Assembly (NCBI RefSeq): GCF_002860345.1
Contig: NZ_NMYC01000001.1
Span: 682,001 to 746,000, forward strand
Length of the DNA: 64,000 bases
From: Bifidobacterium anseris
GTDB taxonomy: Bacteria > Actinomycetota > Actinomycetes > Actinomycetales > Bifidobacteriaceae
Direction of reading: 5' to 3'
Part shown: positions 18,755 through 26,520 of the stretch, one piece after another
Position numbering within the stretch: position 1 is the first letter of the stretch
How the letters are laid out: each line of letters begins with the position of its first letter
Translations under genes and position numbers: made by a program
Notes under the pieces: generated by a model
What the model was told of the DNA's origin: nothing
Databases searched by the model: none
What the model saw: the letters and a program-made list of their open reading frames with translations, nothing else

Positions 18755-19130
18755 CGTCCGCGCATCACCGTCCGCCGCTGTCGATGTCGACGAATCGACT
18801 GATGGAAACGTGCCGATATTCGCGACAACGACTGCCGCTTATACGCGACCTCGTATGCGCGCATGCATTGCTCGCGTACGTCATCCGCGCATTGTCCCTG
18901 TCATCTGATAGGCGATGCGACGCTTCCGCGCCGCCGCCCGTGGTATCGTCGACGCCGCATGCACCGACCCCTCCGACCCGTGCCACCCGTAGGATTTCAC
19001 GACAGCCGCCCGTAACGATGCGCTTGTGCTACCCGTAAGATTCCGCGACTGCTACCCGTAAGACTAGGGCGGCGCACGCGCTGCCCATAAGAGCAACGCA
19101 CGCGCCGCCCATAGCGATGCTTTTGGGGGG
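18755..19130. repeat. Reverse-only dispersed repeats at the left edge of the peptide island
   Basis: About six reverse copies (CCACCCGTAGG, CCGCCCGTAACG, CTACCCGTAAG twice, CTGCCCATAAG, CCGCCCATAGC) between about 18978 and 19115. The stretch 18755-18975 shows nothing recognisable. These are the last clear copies before a gap of about 8.9 kb without any. Confidence 0.72.
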
Positions 19131-20219
19131 TCAACGATGCTTGAACAGTTTGAAGAGCTGCGACTGGCGCACCGTGAGACCGGTGACCACGGCCGCGATG
19201 ATCACCGCGGCGGCCGTCGCCAACGGCGCCCTGCATGCGGTCTGGATGACCGTCTGCGCATCGGACGGCGCCATCCGCACGCAGTAGGCGCATATCAGCG
19301 CGCAGGCGCTCACGGCACCCAGCGCCGACCAGACGAACGCCTCCACCCCTATGCCCAACAGCTGCGCGCCTTTGGACTGGCCTGAATGCAGCGCGCCGGC
19401 ATATTCCAGACGTCTGCGTTGCACGGCATAGACGCCGATCGCCACGCCGCACAACGCGGCGAGCACCGGCACCCATCGGGTGGCGCGCGCGACATACGTC
19501 CTGTACGGGTCGTATTGCGCGTCGAATCCCTTGTTCACGCCGATGACTGCCGCCTGCATGCTGCGGCCGTCGGCGATCAGCGTGGAGTACATCAGGTCAC
19601 TCGCCTCCTGCGAATGCGGCCATTGCCTCACCCAGCATTCGTTGAACCGCTCCCCCGAAGCCTGCCGCGGAATCAGGAACGTGTATGAGAACCGGGTGTC
19701 GCGTCCGTCATTGGGCCACGCATACACCTGTGCGACTTCCATGACGCCCTGACTGGTCTGTACACGGCTTCCTTCACTCAGGCCGAAGTCACGTGCCACG
19801 TCTTCGGGAATCCACACGCCGGAGGTATCCACCTTCGTGATGTGCGCATCATTGGATGCGATGAGCTCGAGCATGCCCGGACTGACTTCGAACGACTGCA
19901 GCGCCTTGCCCGGCGTGGACAGCAACGCAATCTCCGCGCCGGCATCCACGGCGCCCGCATGCATGCCAGCGCTTGCGGTACCCTCCGGCAGCCCATCGCA
20001 TGCCACGCCGTCCACACCGCCGTCCGTGGCGATCATGTCGGCGTCGGCCAGCGCATTCACGCGCGTCTGCACCTCCTGCTGCATCGTGATGATGTCGTAT
20101 GCCTCATAGCCGCCGAACAATACGCCGCACAGCAGCACGGCGAGGCACAGGACGACGGCGTGCGCCGTACCGGAGTCGATGTTGCGCATGGCTTCGGAGA
20201 ACACCGAACGGATCTTCAT
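19131..20219 (-). CDS. FtsX-like permease of the peptide-island exporter
   Basis: A 362-aa membrane protein with four predicted TMs: residues about 20-42 (AVVLCLAVLLCGVLFGG), then after a long extracytoplasmic domain (about 50-250) three TMs near 255-275 (WVPVLAALCGVAIGVYAV), 295-320 and 332-350. The size and topology are those of a half MacB/FtsX permease. Its ATG (20219) overlaps the stop of the ATPase gene by 4 bp, showing tight translational coupling. With the ATPase and adaptor it forms an export complex. The neighbouring secreted-peptide and lipoprotein genes on the opposite strand suggest peptide export or self-protection; this is inference. Confidence 0.8.
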   Translation of the reverse strand: MKIRSVFSEAMRNIDSGTAHAVVLCLAVLLCGVLFGGYEAYDIITMQQEVQTRVNALADADMIATDGGVDGVACDGLPEGTASAGMHAGAVDAGAEIALLSTPGKALQSFEVSPGMLELIASNDAHITKVDTSGVWIPEDVARDFGLSEGSRVQTSQGVMEVAQVYAWPNDGRDTRFSYTFLIPRQASGERFNECWVRQWPHSQEASDLMYSTLIADGRSMQAAVIGVNKGFDAQYDPYRTYVARATRWVPVLAALCGVAIGVYAVQRRRLEYAGALHSGQSKGAQLLGIGVEAFVWSALGAVSACALICAYCVRMAPSDAQTVIQTACRAPLATAAAVIIAAVVTGLTVRQSQLFKLFKHR

Positions 20220-20848
20220 GGCTGCTGCACCTCCTCGTCTTCCCGTGGCGCATAGTGCGCCAGATCGATGATGCGCCCGCAGGCGTCCCGCGTATCGGGG
20301 TCATGTGTGGCCACGAGCACGATCATGCCCTGTCCGGCCAGATTGCCGAGCACATGACTCACCGAGTGCGCGGTGCGCGTGTCCAATTGGGCGGTGGGCT
20401 CGTCCACAAGCAGCATGTCCGGATGCGAGCACACGGCCCGTGCGAGCATGAGCCGCTGCGCCTCGCCGCCGGACAGGTCACTGAACCGCCTGTCGGCGGC
20501 GTATTCAAGATCGAACATCCCCATGGCTTCCAACGCCTGCGGTTCGGCCTGTCGGCGGGTCATCCCCTTGGCGAGCAACGGGAACACCGCATGGTCCAGC
20601 GCGCTGCGGTTGGCCACGCCATACGGGTTCTGGAACACCCAACCGGTGCGCGTGATTTCCTCACGTCTGACCGAGCCGGCGTACGGCTTCTCCCACCCGG
20701 CCAGAATGGACAGCAACGTGGACTTGCCGCAGCCGGACGGCCCGCATATGGCCACGGTACTGCCAGGTTGCACAGTGAAGCTCAGATGTTCGAACAACAG
20801 ATCGGTGCCGGCGAAACGATGCGCCAAATCCTCCACAACCAACTGCAT
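20216..20848 (-). CDS. ABC transporter ATP-binding protein of the peptide-island exporter
   Basis: A 210-aa MacB/LolD-class ATPase. Walker A GPSGCGKST lies near residues 35-43, the Q-loop is GWVFQNPYGV, the signature is LSGGEAQRLMLARAV, Walker B is MLLVDEPTAQLD, and the H-switch is LVATHDPDTRD. ATG 20848 is 2 nt after the adaptor stop; the open frame extends upstream but overlaps the adaptor. It is the middle gene of a three-gene minus-strand operon: adaptor, ATPase, permease. Base composition is visibly less GC-extreme than in the surrounding housekeeping genes. Confidence 0.9.
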   Translation of the reverse strand: MQLVVEDLAHRFAGTDLLFEHLSFTVQPGSTVAICGPSGCGKSTLLSILAGWEKPYAGSVRREEITRTGWVFQNPYGVANRSALDHAVFPLLAKGMTRRQAEPQALEAMGMFDLEYAADRRFSDLSGGEAQRLMLARAVCSHPDMLLVDEPTAQLDTRTAHSVSHVLGNLAGQGMIVLVATHDPDTRDACGRIIDLAHYAPREDEEVQQP

Positions 20849-20850
20849 GA

Positions 20851-21936
20851 TCACTCGCAATGCAACGTGTTGAGCTGCGGCCCGATCACTACGGTCTTGA
20901 TCTGGCCGACGTTCCCGTTGACCGGTTGCACGAGGCTCGCGCCGAGCTCGCTGCTGATGATCTGCACAGGCATCGCGGAGACGTCATCGGAGTTGCGCAC
21001 GGCGATGCACGCGGCCGTGCCATCGACGTCGAACACCGCGGCCGCCGGCACACGTAATACCTGGATGGTGTTGGCGAACGTCACCTGGGCGTCTATGCTC
21101 GCCGCACGTTCCTCCGGCGTCTTGCTGGCGTAGGCTTCCGTCTGCGCGATCTGCCGCAGTGTCTCGGCGTCAGTGATCTCCACGCTGCCTGCCGGCAACG
21201 CCGAGGTCACGCCGCACACGGTGATGCTGCGTTCCTGATCCGACGGCCGGCCGCCACGGATCGTGAGCTTCGTCAACGTGCCGGGAACCGTGCCGATCGC
21301 GGTCGCCGCGCTGACCGTGGCGCCCTGCTGTGCGCTCCAGTTGCGCACATTGACCACGTCTGCGGGAATCCACATCGTATCGGCGAGGCTCAGCTCCTCG
21401 GTGCCGGCGTTGCCCGAGTCGATCATCAGCTGTCTCCAACCGTTGCCGGTATTCCAATTGAACACATCCGAACCGGGCACCGAATCGTATCCCAACCTGC
21501 TCAGTTCGTCATTGAGCGAGCGCACGTCCTCGCCCTTGTCGCCGGTCTTGAGATCCCGGAACAGCGGCGTGTCCGTATGCAGCGCCACGACCACTCTGTC
21601 GTTGACCTGGTAGACGCGCGTGCCCGAGCGAATCTCATCATCCGTCCAGTTTTCCGTCACGATGCCGGACGCATTGCCGAGCAGTTCCTTGTCCGCGGAG
21701 ATGGTGGGCACCACGTTGACCTGTTGCGCGCCGGAGTAGTCCTGTACGCTGGCACCCGCCGACGTCAGCGTCCTCGCGGCGCCCAATGTGACCGGAGCCC
21801 TGTCCGGCAGCCATAACGCGCATGCGCATACGGTCAGTGCGGCCACGGTGGCCGCCGTGAGCAGCACCCACGTCCATGCCGCGACGCCATGTCTCATGTT
21901 ACGCCGCTTGCGCTGCTTCGTTCCCTGATGAACCAT
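20851..21936 (-). CDS. Membrane-anchored adaptor with peptidoglycan-binding-like domain
   Basis: A 361-aa protein resembling the periplasmic-adaptor/efflux-associated proteins that accompany MacB-type exporters in Gram-positive actinobacteria. It has a basic start, one TM at about residues 18-38 (TWVLLTAATVAALTVCACALWL), then an extracytoplasmic part. DLKTGDKGEDVRSLNDELSRLGY (about 120-142) is a PG_binding_1-like motif. GATVSAATAIGTVPGTLTKL and the C-terminal VLRVPAAAVFDVDG region look like the beta-barrel/lipoyl segments of HlyD-type adaptors. ATG 21936 is preceded by GGAGGGGGAAG. It is first in the operon and divergent from the secreted-peptide gene, with shared regulatory DNA between. Confidence 0.82.
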   Translation of the reverse strand: MVHQGTKQRKRRNMRHGVAAWTWVLLTAATVAALTVCACALWLPDRAPVTLGAARTLTSAGASVQDYSGAQQVNVVPTISADKELLGNASGIVTENWTDDEIRSGTRVYQVNDRVVVALHTDTPLFRDLKTGDKGEDVRSLNDELSRLGYDSVPGSDVFNWNTGNGWRQLMIDSGNAGTEELSLADTMWIPADVVNVRNWSAQQGATVSAATAIGTVPGTLTKLTIRGGRPSDQERSITVCGVTSALPAGSVEITDAETLRQIAQTEAYASKTPEERAASIDAQVTFANTIQVLRVPAAAVFDVDGTAACIAVRNSDDVSAMPVQIISSELGASLVQPVNGNVGQIKTVVIGPQLNTLHCE

Positions 21937-21982
21937 AGGTCTTCCCCCTCCGACCGGCTTCCCTGCCGTTACGTTCCGTGTA

Positions 21983-22082
21983 TTTATCGTTCAGTGATAC
22001 AGGCGATAAACGCGCAATGCAACCAATCTACGCATTTTGCGCATATGGGTCCCCCGGCGTGTCGCATATACGCAAAACGCGC
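21983..22082. promoter_or_regulatory. Two nested operator-like inverted repeats in the divergent promoter
   Basis: Site 1: TTTATCG (21983-21989) pairs with CGATAAA (22004-22010). Site 2: ACGCATTTTGCGCATATG (22030-22047) pairs with CATATACGCAAAACGCGC (22065-22082), 15 of 18 positions complementary. Both sit between the adaptor operon (minus) and the secreted-peptide gene (plus). They are good candidates for binding by one of the two NarL-type regulators of the island. The symmetry is visible; the binding partner is inferred. Confidence 0.6.
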
Positions 22083-22202
22083 AAGTCGGTTGACGCCATC
22101 CGATATGCAATGCCATGCTGTACTCGACATCGATGCAGGGAATCGATGTACAACAATTGGACGAAGAAGTCCTACGAAGAAAGAAAGAAAGGAGAAGGAG
22201 TC

Positions 22203-22543
22203 ATGAAAGTGAAATCCTTCGTCAAAGGTACGGTGTCCGCACTGCTGGCCGCCGGCGTCGCCCTCAGCTGCGCATCCGTGGCCAACGCGGCAAGTGCTAC
22301 CTACTACCCGAGATCAGCAGTGGTGTGATCGAGAACGGTTACTACCGCGGCAGCTATACGGCCGCCGCCAAACGCTCGTACATTACGCTGAGTTCCATGT
22401 CACATACCACGAAATGCTACGCAAAGCAGGACGGGCATTCCACGGAGGCGTCCAGCGTCGGCAACCCCGGCATGGGGTGCAGCGCCGTCCAGACCGGCAC
22501 CGATCTCACCGTCGGAGACTACGTCAGGTATGTAGTGTCCTGA
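22203..22543 (+). pseudogene. Small secreted Cys-containing peptide (bacteriocin-like), reading frame shifted once
   Basis: From ATG 22203, with a very strong site (AAGGAGAAGGAG), the frame encodes a clear signal peptide: basic MKVKSFVKG, hydrophobic TVSALLAAGVALSCASV, cleavage after ANA or ASA. It then stops at 22328 after only 41 codons. In the next frame the sequence continues as a plausible mature peptide: EISSGVIENGYYRGSY, then MSHTTKCYAKQDGHS, then GNPGMGCSAVQTG, ending YVRYVVS at 22543. One extra C in the CCC run at about 22305-22307 would join them (…ATYYP-EISSG…) into an approximately 113-aa precursor with two Cys in the mature part. Size and arrangement recall lactococcin-972-type bacteriocins, but I cannot confirm the family. 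It may be a real frameshift, a sequencing error or programmed slippage. Confidence 0.6.
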
Positions 22544-22561
22544 TTTGAATACCATCAATAT

Positions 22562-22607
22562 TTCCGTCAGGTTGAATCAGAACATCAATCGATTCAACCT
22601 GACGGAA
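22562..22607 (+). terminator. 17-bp hairpin after the secreted-peptide gene
   Basis: Perfect inverted repeat, arms TTCCGTCAGGTTGAATC (22562-22578) and its complement (22591-22607), with a 12-nt loop. It lies 18 bp after the peptide stop and is followed by TTCCAATTATTTA, so the U-run is weak. It probably attenuates transcription into the two lipoprotein genes, giving more peptide than lipoprotein message. Confidence 0.65.
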
Positions 22608-22639
22608 TTCCAATTATTTATAGTAATGGATACCAGACG

Positions 22640-23431
22640 ATGAATACCAAACGACTATATTGCGCGGTCCTGGCAGCAGGGCTCCTTATCCTCACCGGCT
22701 GCGGCACCGTCAACGCATCACCCCAACACGCACCCACTGGCTCATCCACTGAGGTGGCCTCCGCAAAAATCGCGTCATCGCTTTCCGAGCGCATTCAGAA
22801 TCTTCTTGCGATGAATGATACGATGGCACAGCCGATGTCCGAGAAGCAAATAGCGATTCTCAAAAGAGCCCTTGACCATGACGGCAAAGTGTCCAGAACT
22901 GATTACGATCAAGCATGGAGCAACTACCAACAGTGCGTCATCGATAAAGGTTATGCGGCCCCTACCAGCACCATATATTCCGACGGGATCCGCGGCAGCA
23001 CAACAGTGACCGACGCCGACGACCGAGGAGAAGACGCCCTGCATAAGGCCCAAGATGATTCAGATGCCTGCAGATTGAGCGAGTATCAGTCGGTGGATGA
23101 GATGTACCGATTGTCCTTAGGCAATCCACAGCTGTACGCCGACCGTGATGAAGGCTTCGTGGACTGCCTCAAACGCAAAGAACTGGTGGATCCCTCCTAC
23201 ACCGCACAACAGTTCAAGAAGGAATTCGAGCAAAGCGGTGAGGAGTACTCGGCAAACCCGGAACAGTATCCCCCCAAAGAAGCTTGGCAAAAGTCACAGG
23301 AGGTCTATTCCTTTGACTTTTACGACAGTCAGGTGCAATACTGCTTCGCCACCAATGGGCATGACGTGAAGACATGGGCGCCCGAATCGGATGAGGGTGT
23401 GTGGCATCCATTCCGCAACAACAACCAATAA
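22640..23431 (+). CDS. Putative lipoprotein 1 of the peptide island
   Basis: A 263-aa protein with a lipoprotein signal peptide: MNTKRLYCAVLAAGLL then LTGC, with lipid-bearing Cys21. The exported part has a Ser/Thr-rich stretch to about residue 45. A conserved core shared with lipoprotein 2 follows: LSERIQNLLAMND, then ILKRALDHDGKVSRTDYDQAW and NYQQCVIDKGY, then SVDEMYRLSLGNPQLY and VDCLKRK. Three Cys of the core recur in the paralogue. The ribosome site is weak. Its role is unknown; lipoproteins next to bacteriocin genes often serve in immunity or in substrate capture for the exporter, which is inference here. It is followed after 89 bp by its paralogue. Confidence 0.82.
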   Translation: MNTKRLYCAVLAAGLLILTGCGTVNASPQHAPTGSSTEVASAKIASSLSERIQNLLAMNDTMAQPMSEKQIAILKRALDHDGKVSRTDYDQAWSNYQQCVIDKGYAAPTSTIYSDGIRGSTTVTDADDRGEDALHKAQDDSDACRLSEYQSVDEMYRLSLGNPQLYADRDEGFVDCLKRKELVDPSYTAQQFKKEFEQSGEEYSANPEQYPPKEAWQKSQEVYSFDFYDSQVQYCFATNGHDVKTWAPESDEGVWHPFRNNNQ

Positions 23432-23520
23432 CGTCCACGCCATGATGAGGGAATCATGAAGGCATAACGGACGACACCCACACACTCCATCGGACGTCAA
23501 CGCATGAAGAAGGTGAGATG

Positions 23521-24306
23521 ATGAGGAACTCACATGGATGGAAGCTCGCGGTGCTCGCCATCGCGGTATTGGTCACGACGGCTTCATGCACGAACGGCCA
23601 CAACCAGACCGACGTGGACGGCGCGACGACCGCACCACAATCCGACGTATCCGATGCAGGCGCCAACGCGAAGCTGGCCTCATCCTTCACGGAACGCATC
23701 AACACGTTGCTTGAGCTCGACGACCAAAGCGACGAGGCGGACCGCATGAGCCAGCAGCAGCGGGACATGCTGCAGCGGGCGCTCGCGCATGACGGCATCG
23801 TCAGCAAAGCGGATTACGAGCAGGCGTGGGAGAACTACAAACAGTGCCTCGTCGACAAGGGATACACCAAGCCCGATCTGCCTCGGTACGCCAACGGATT
23901 GTACAGTCCGATCAAATCCACCGACAGCTCGACGCTGACCGAGGAGGAACGCGACAAGCTGATGGCGGATATGCACGCATGCTCGAACCATTATGTCGCA
24001 GTGGACGAGATGTACCGCTACAGCATAGCCAATCCGGATATGCTCTCCAACAACGAGGAGGCGGCCGTCGACTGCCTGCACCGTAAACACGCCGCCGAAT
24101 CCTCGTACACGGCTGCCGAATACCGCCGGGACAACGCCTCCTACGAAACATATCTATCGCAGCATTCCGAAGACCCCGACCGTTACGAGCAGGCGCGCAG
24201 ACAGTACAGGCTGGATCTCGGCAACGGTGACGTCGTCACCTGTCTGGTCGCGAACGCCAATCAGATGTACACCGACGACACCAACCCATGGAAGCCGTTC
24301 GGCTGA
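23521..24306 (+). CDS. Putative lipoprotein 2 of the peptide island
   Basis: A 261-aa paralogue of lipoprotein 1. The signal sequence runs MRNSHGWKLAVLAIAVLVTTASC, with the likely lipidated Cys at 23 (lipobox TASC, weaker than usual). The shared core includes FTERINTLLELDD, MLQRALAHDGIVSKADYEQAW, NYKQCLVDKGY, AVDEMYRYSIANPDML, VDCLHRK and a C-terminal NPWKPFG comparable to the VWHPF end of paralogue 1. Two ATGs in a row (23518, 23521) follow AAGAAGGTGAG; the second gives better spacing. It arose by tandem duplication. It has no recognised Pfam-level domain that I can name. Confidence 0.82.
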   Translation: MRNSHGWKLAVLAIAVLVTTASCTNGHNQTDVDGATTAPQSDVSDAGANAKLASSFTERINTLLELDDQSDEADRMSQQQRDMLQRALAHDGIVSKADYEQAWENYKQCLVDKGYTKPDLPRYANGLYSPIKSTDSSTLTEEERDKLMADMHACSNHYVAVDEMYRYSIANPDMLSNNEEAAVDCLHRKHAAESSYTAAEYRRDNASYETYLSQHSEDPDRYEQARRQYRLDLGNGDVVTCLVANANQMYTDDTNPWKPFG

Positions 24307-24370
24307 TGAATATCGGCTAATGAATATCAATAGATAGTAGAAATAGATAATAGATAGTGGAATCATCAAA

Positions 24371-24410
24371 AGCCATGGCGCAGACGGATCCGCCCGTCTG
24401 CGCCATGGCT
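24371..24410 (-). terminator. 17-bp hairpin with minus-strand U-run
   Basis: Perfect 17-bp stem (AGCCATGGCGCAGACGG and complement, 6-nt loop). Reading the minus strand, it is followed by TTTTGATG; reading plus, no T-run follows. It is therefore best placed as the terminator of the minus-strand histidine-kinase message, which would run antisense across the whole second response-regulator gene. Confidence 0.65.
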
Positions 24411-24468
24411 GGCATGAGCACGCCGAAATCGGGATGGCATGAACATGCTTCATAGGAGGGAGGAAGAC

Positions 24469-25113
24469 ATGCATCTGATGATGGTGGAGAACGATCCGCG
24501 CGCCGCGGAGAACATCGCCAGCTATCTGAGGTTGCAATGTCCGAACATCAGCATCCACACCTTGCGCGGCAATGAACATGATGTGGTGACGCAGTGCGAC
24601 GGATCGGATATCGTGCTCCTCGACATGCACCTCATTCCCCAGTCGGGTCCGGCAATTTGCAGACAGCTTCGCACCATCAACGACCACACCCCCGTGCTCG
24701 GCATGACATGCATCGCGATGGAGCATTATCTCGACGAGATCACGGCGGCGGGCGCGCAGGGACTGATGCAGAAGGAACAGCTGGCATACCTGCCCAAGCT
24801 CATCGAACTGCTTATTCAGGACGGTACGACGAGGGGATTCCGAACCGCCCGCGACGCGCATGCCGCAATCATGGAGGCGACCCGATCCGGCGAGGCCGAC
24901 CACGGTACACTCCCCGCGCCGCGCAATCCACTCACGCCTCAGGAACAGGAGACCTTCGCGTTGATGCGGCAGTATGGCGCGGACAGTGCGACCATCGCCG
25001 CGCACATGGGGCTGAGCGCCTCCACCGTACGCGGCTATATGCGCAACATCGCCGCCAAATACGGCGTAGGCTCACCCAAGAACGTCGTCAGGCTGCTGCT
25101 GAACGGACGTTGA
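24469..25113 (+). CDS. NarL/LuxR-family response regulator 2
   Basis: A 214-aa paralogue of response regulator 1. Receiver landmarks: END (7-9), Asp52 (VLLDMHLI), the Thr of GMTC near 80, and Lys102. The C-terminal LuxR-type DNA-binding domain covers about 150-210 (LTPQEQETFALM, IAAHMGLSASTVRGYMRNI, KYGVGSPKNVVRLLL). ATG 24469 follows the very strong AGGAGGGAGGAAG. Its 3' end overlaps the convergent kinase gene by 26 bp. It is the natural partner of that kinase and a candidate regulator of the secreted-peptide promoter at 22 kb. Confidence 0.92.
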   Translation: MHLMMVENDPRAAENIASYLRLQCPNISIHTLRGNEHDVVTQCDGSDIVLLDMHLIPQSGPAICRQLRTINDHTPVLGMTCIAMEHYLDEITAAGAQGLMQKEQLAYLPKLIELLIQDGTTRGFRTARDAHAAIMEATRSGEADHGTLPAPRNPLTPQEQETFALMRQYGADSATIAAHMGLSASTVRGYMRNIAAKYGVGSPKNVVRLLLNGR

Positions 25114-26287
25114 CGACGGCATCCAGGTGTGGCACGCGGTCATCTCCGCTGATCGGCAGTTCGACGTAGCCTTTCCAAACGCCGTCCACCCGTTCATGGC
25201 TGAATGTACCACCCATCGACGTGATGAGCGAGCGCAGGACGCGGATGCCGTTGCCTCCCTGTATCTTCGCTTCGCTCGATTCGGCGATGTCGTTCTCGTA
25301 GACGATGCGTACATGGGCGGCGGTCTCCTCCATGCGCACCTGATATCGCCCCGCGGCGTCGCCGTGTTTGAGGATGTTGGCGTAGATCTCGTGGCAGATC
25401 AGCATGACCAGTCCGTCGATCTCCCGATCATGGACGTTCGCGTCGCGCATGACATCCACCTCGGTGTCGCCGGCGAATCCATGCCGATGCAGCAGTTCGT
25501 CGCCCGCTTTCCCCTGATTTTTCAGTACCGTGGCGATGTCCTCGTCCCGACTGTCGGACAACCGCAGCGACATCGAATCATCACGCAGCTGCATGATGAT
25601 CCCACGCAGGTCGCCTAAGGCGTTGCTGGCGTATTCCCCGACGCGTTCCCACCGCTCGTCGTCCGATTTGCCCGGATCGGCGTTCCTCAGCTGTACCTCC
25701 ATCGAGATGAGGGCGAGCTCCTGGGACAGGGCGTCATGCAGGTATGCGGCCAGATACTGGTTCGATTCCAGCTGCCTGACCTTGACTTCGAGCTCCACGG
25801 CTTTGCGCAGCTGTTCGTTGCGCCGGTCGTTCCAAGCCAGGAACCGGCCGACGACGACCATGGCGAGATACACCATGCAGAACGCCGTGCAGCCGTAGGG
25901 GGAGAAGGAGCCCAGCTTGACGTTCGTCTCTATGCATGTATATGCGGCCATGACGAACCACAGGGCCGCGGCGATCCTGGTCGATGTCTTATAACTGATC
26001 AGCACCACGGCGAGGAACAGGAAGTAGGCCGTGAACTGCCCGTAGCCGGGGATGGCGTATTCGCCGACGCCGTTGAGCAGCAGCACCGCGACGGACGCCC
26101 ACACCGGGAACCAGTAGCAGCATACGACGATGGCCTGGGCCACCATCAGCCACACCATGGTGCCGGCGGAGGGCTTGGGCATCGCGTACACCCATACGTT
26201 CAGCTCATACAGCACCGAGAACACGATGATGAAGAAAGCGATGTATGGGTGCCGGATGCGCCTGATCCCGCGTCCTTTCGACGTCAT
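25088..26287 (-). CDS. Membrane histidine kinase, HisKA_3 type
   Basis: A 399-aa sensor. Six TM segments lie between residues about 15 and 148, joined by very short loops, with no extracytoplasmic domain, as in kinases that sense small peptides or membrane state. Residues 150-180 form a coiled coil. The dimerisation helix carries the phospho-acceptor His184 (YLHDALSQE). The ATPase domain has the N-box HEIYANILKH (299-308) and the G-box GGNGIRVLRSL (344-354). ATG 26287 is used because it follows the small peptide gene by 17 nt; the frame is open further upstream. The 3' end overlaps response regulator 2 tail-to-tail. It is likely co-transcribed with the 54-aa peptide. Confidence 0.9.
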   Translation of the reverse strand: MTSKGRGIRRIRHPYIAFFIIVFSVLYELNVWVYAMPKPSAGTMVWLMVAQAIVVCCYWFPVWASVAVLLLNGVGEYAIPGYGQFTAYFLFLAVVLISYKTSTRIAAALWFVMAAYTCIETNVKLGSFSPYGCTAFCMVYLAMVVVGRFLAWNDRRNEQLRKAVELEVKVRQLESNQYLAAYLHDALSQELALISMEVQLRNADPGKSDDERWERVGEYASNALGDLRGIIMQLRDDSMSLRLSDSRDEDIATVLKNQGKAGDELLHRHGFAGDTEVDVMRDANVHDREIDGLVMLICHEIYANILKHGDAAGRYQVRMEETAAHVRIVYENDIAESSEAKIQGGNGIRVLRSLITSMGGTFSHERVDGVWKGYVELPISGDDRVPHLDAVVNVRSAAA

Positions 26288-26304
26288 TGCGCGTGCGCCC
26301 TGCC

Positions 26305-26469
26305 TCAGATCAGGCACAGGCCGAGCCAATGCAGGAACGCATTGCAGCCCCTGCCCGATTCGGCCGTGGTCGGCGCGGCGTCCATCGTGTCGACCTGCAT
26401 GGAGGCGGCCGGCGCGGCCTGCATGGAGCATACCAGACCGATGGAGGCGATGATGGAGGCAATGGACAT
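26305..26469 (-). CDS. 54-aa peptide precursor upstream of the histidine kinase (candidate signal peptide)
   Basis: ATG 26469 has an excellent AAAGGAGAAG site 6 nt upstream. The 54 residues start with a hydrophobic export-like segment, MSIASIIASIGLVCSM, then QAAPAAS, which offers a signal-peptidase-like A-x-A site. An acidic spacer (VDTMDAAPTTAESG) follows. The end is RGCNAFLHWLGLCLI, where Cys42 and Cys52 bracket ten residues of mostly hydrophobic character. It is 17 nt from the kinase start, so the two are translated from one message. The layout (short exported peptide directly before a six-TM kinase) is typical of peptide pheromone circuits such as Agr or Com. No processing protease is visible in the window. 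The family is unknown to me. Confidence 0.7.
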   Translation of the reverse strand: MSIASIIASIGLVCSMQAAPAASMQVDTMDAAPTTAESGRGCNAFLHWLGLCLI

Positions 26470-26491
26470 GATGATCTTCTCCTTTATTCGT

Positions 26492-26513
26492 GATGATCCC
26501 ATTCGGGATCATC
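26492..26513 (-). promoter_or_regulatory. Hairpin in the leader of the 54-aa peptide gene
   Basis: Perfect 9-bp stem GATGATCCC/GGGATCATC with a 4-nt loop, lying between the M20 peptidase stop (26521) and the peptide ribosome site. No U-run follows, so it may separate or stabilise messages instead of ending transcription. Confidence 0.5.
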
Positions 26514-26520
26514 CGTGGTT

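Noticed and set aside
22115-22543. 142-codon frame read as one gene covering the mature peptide
   Set aside because: Its first 60 codons are antigenic-looking Arg-rich sequence across the ribosome site of the true signal-peptide start at 22203; only its last part is plausible.
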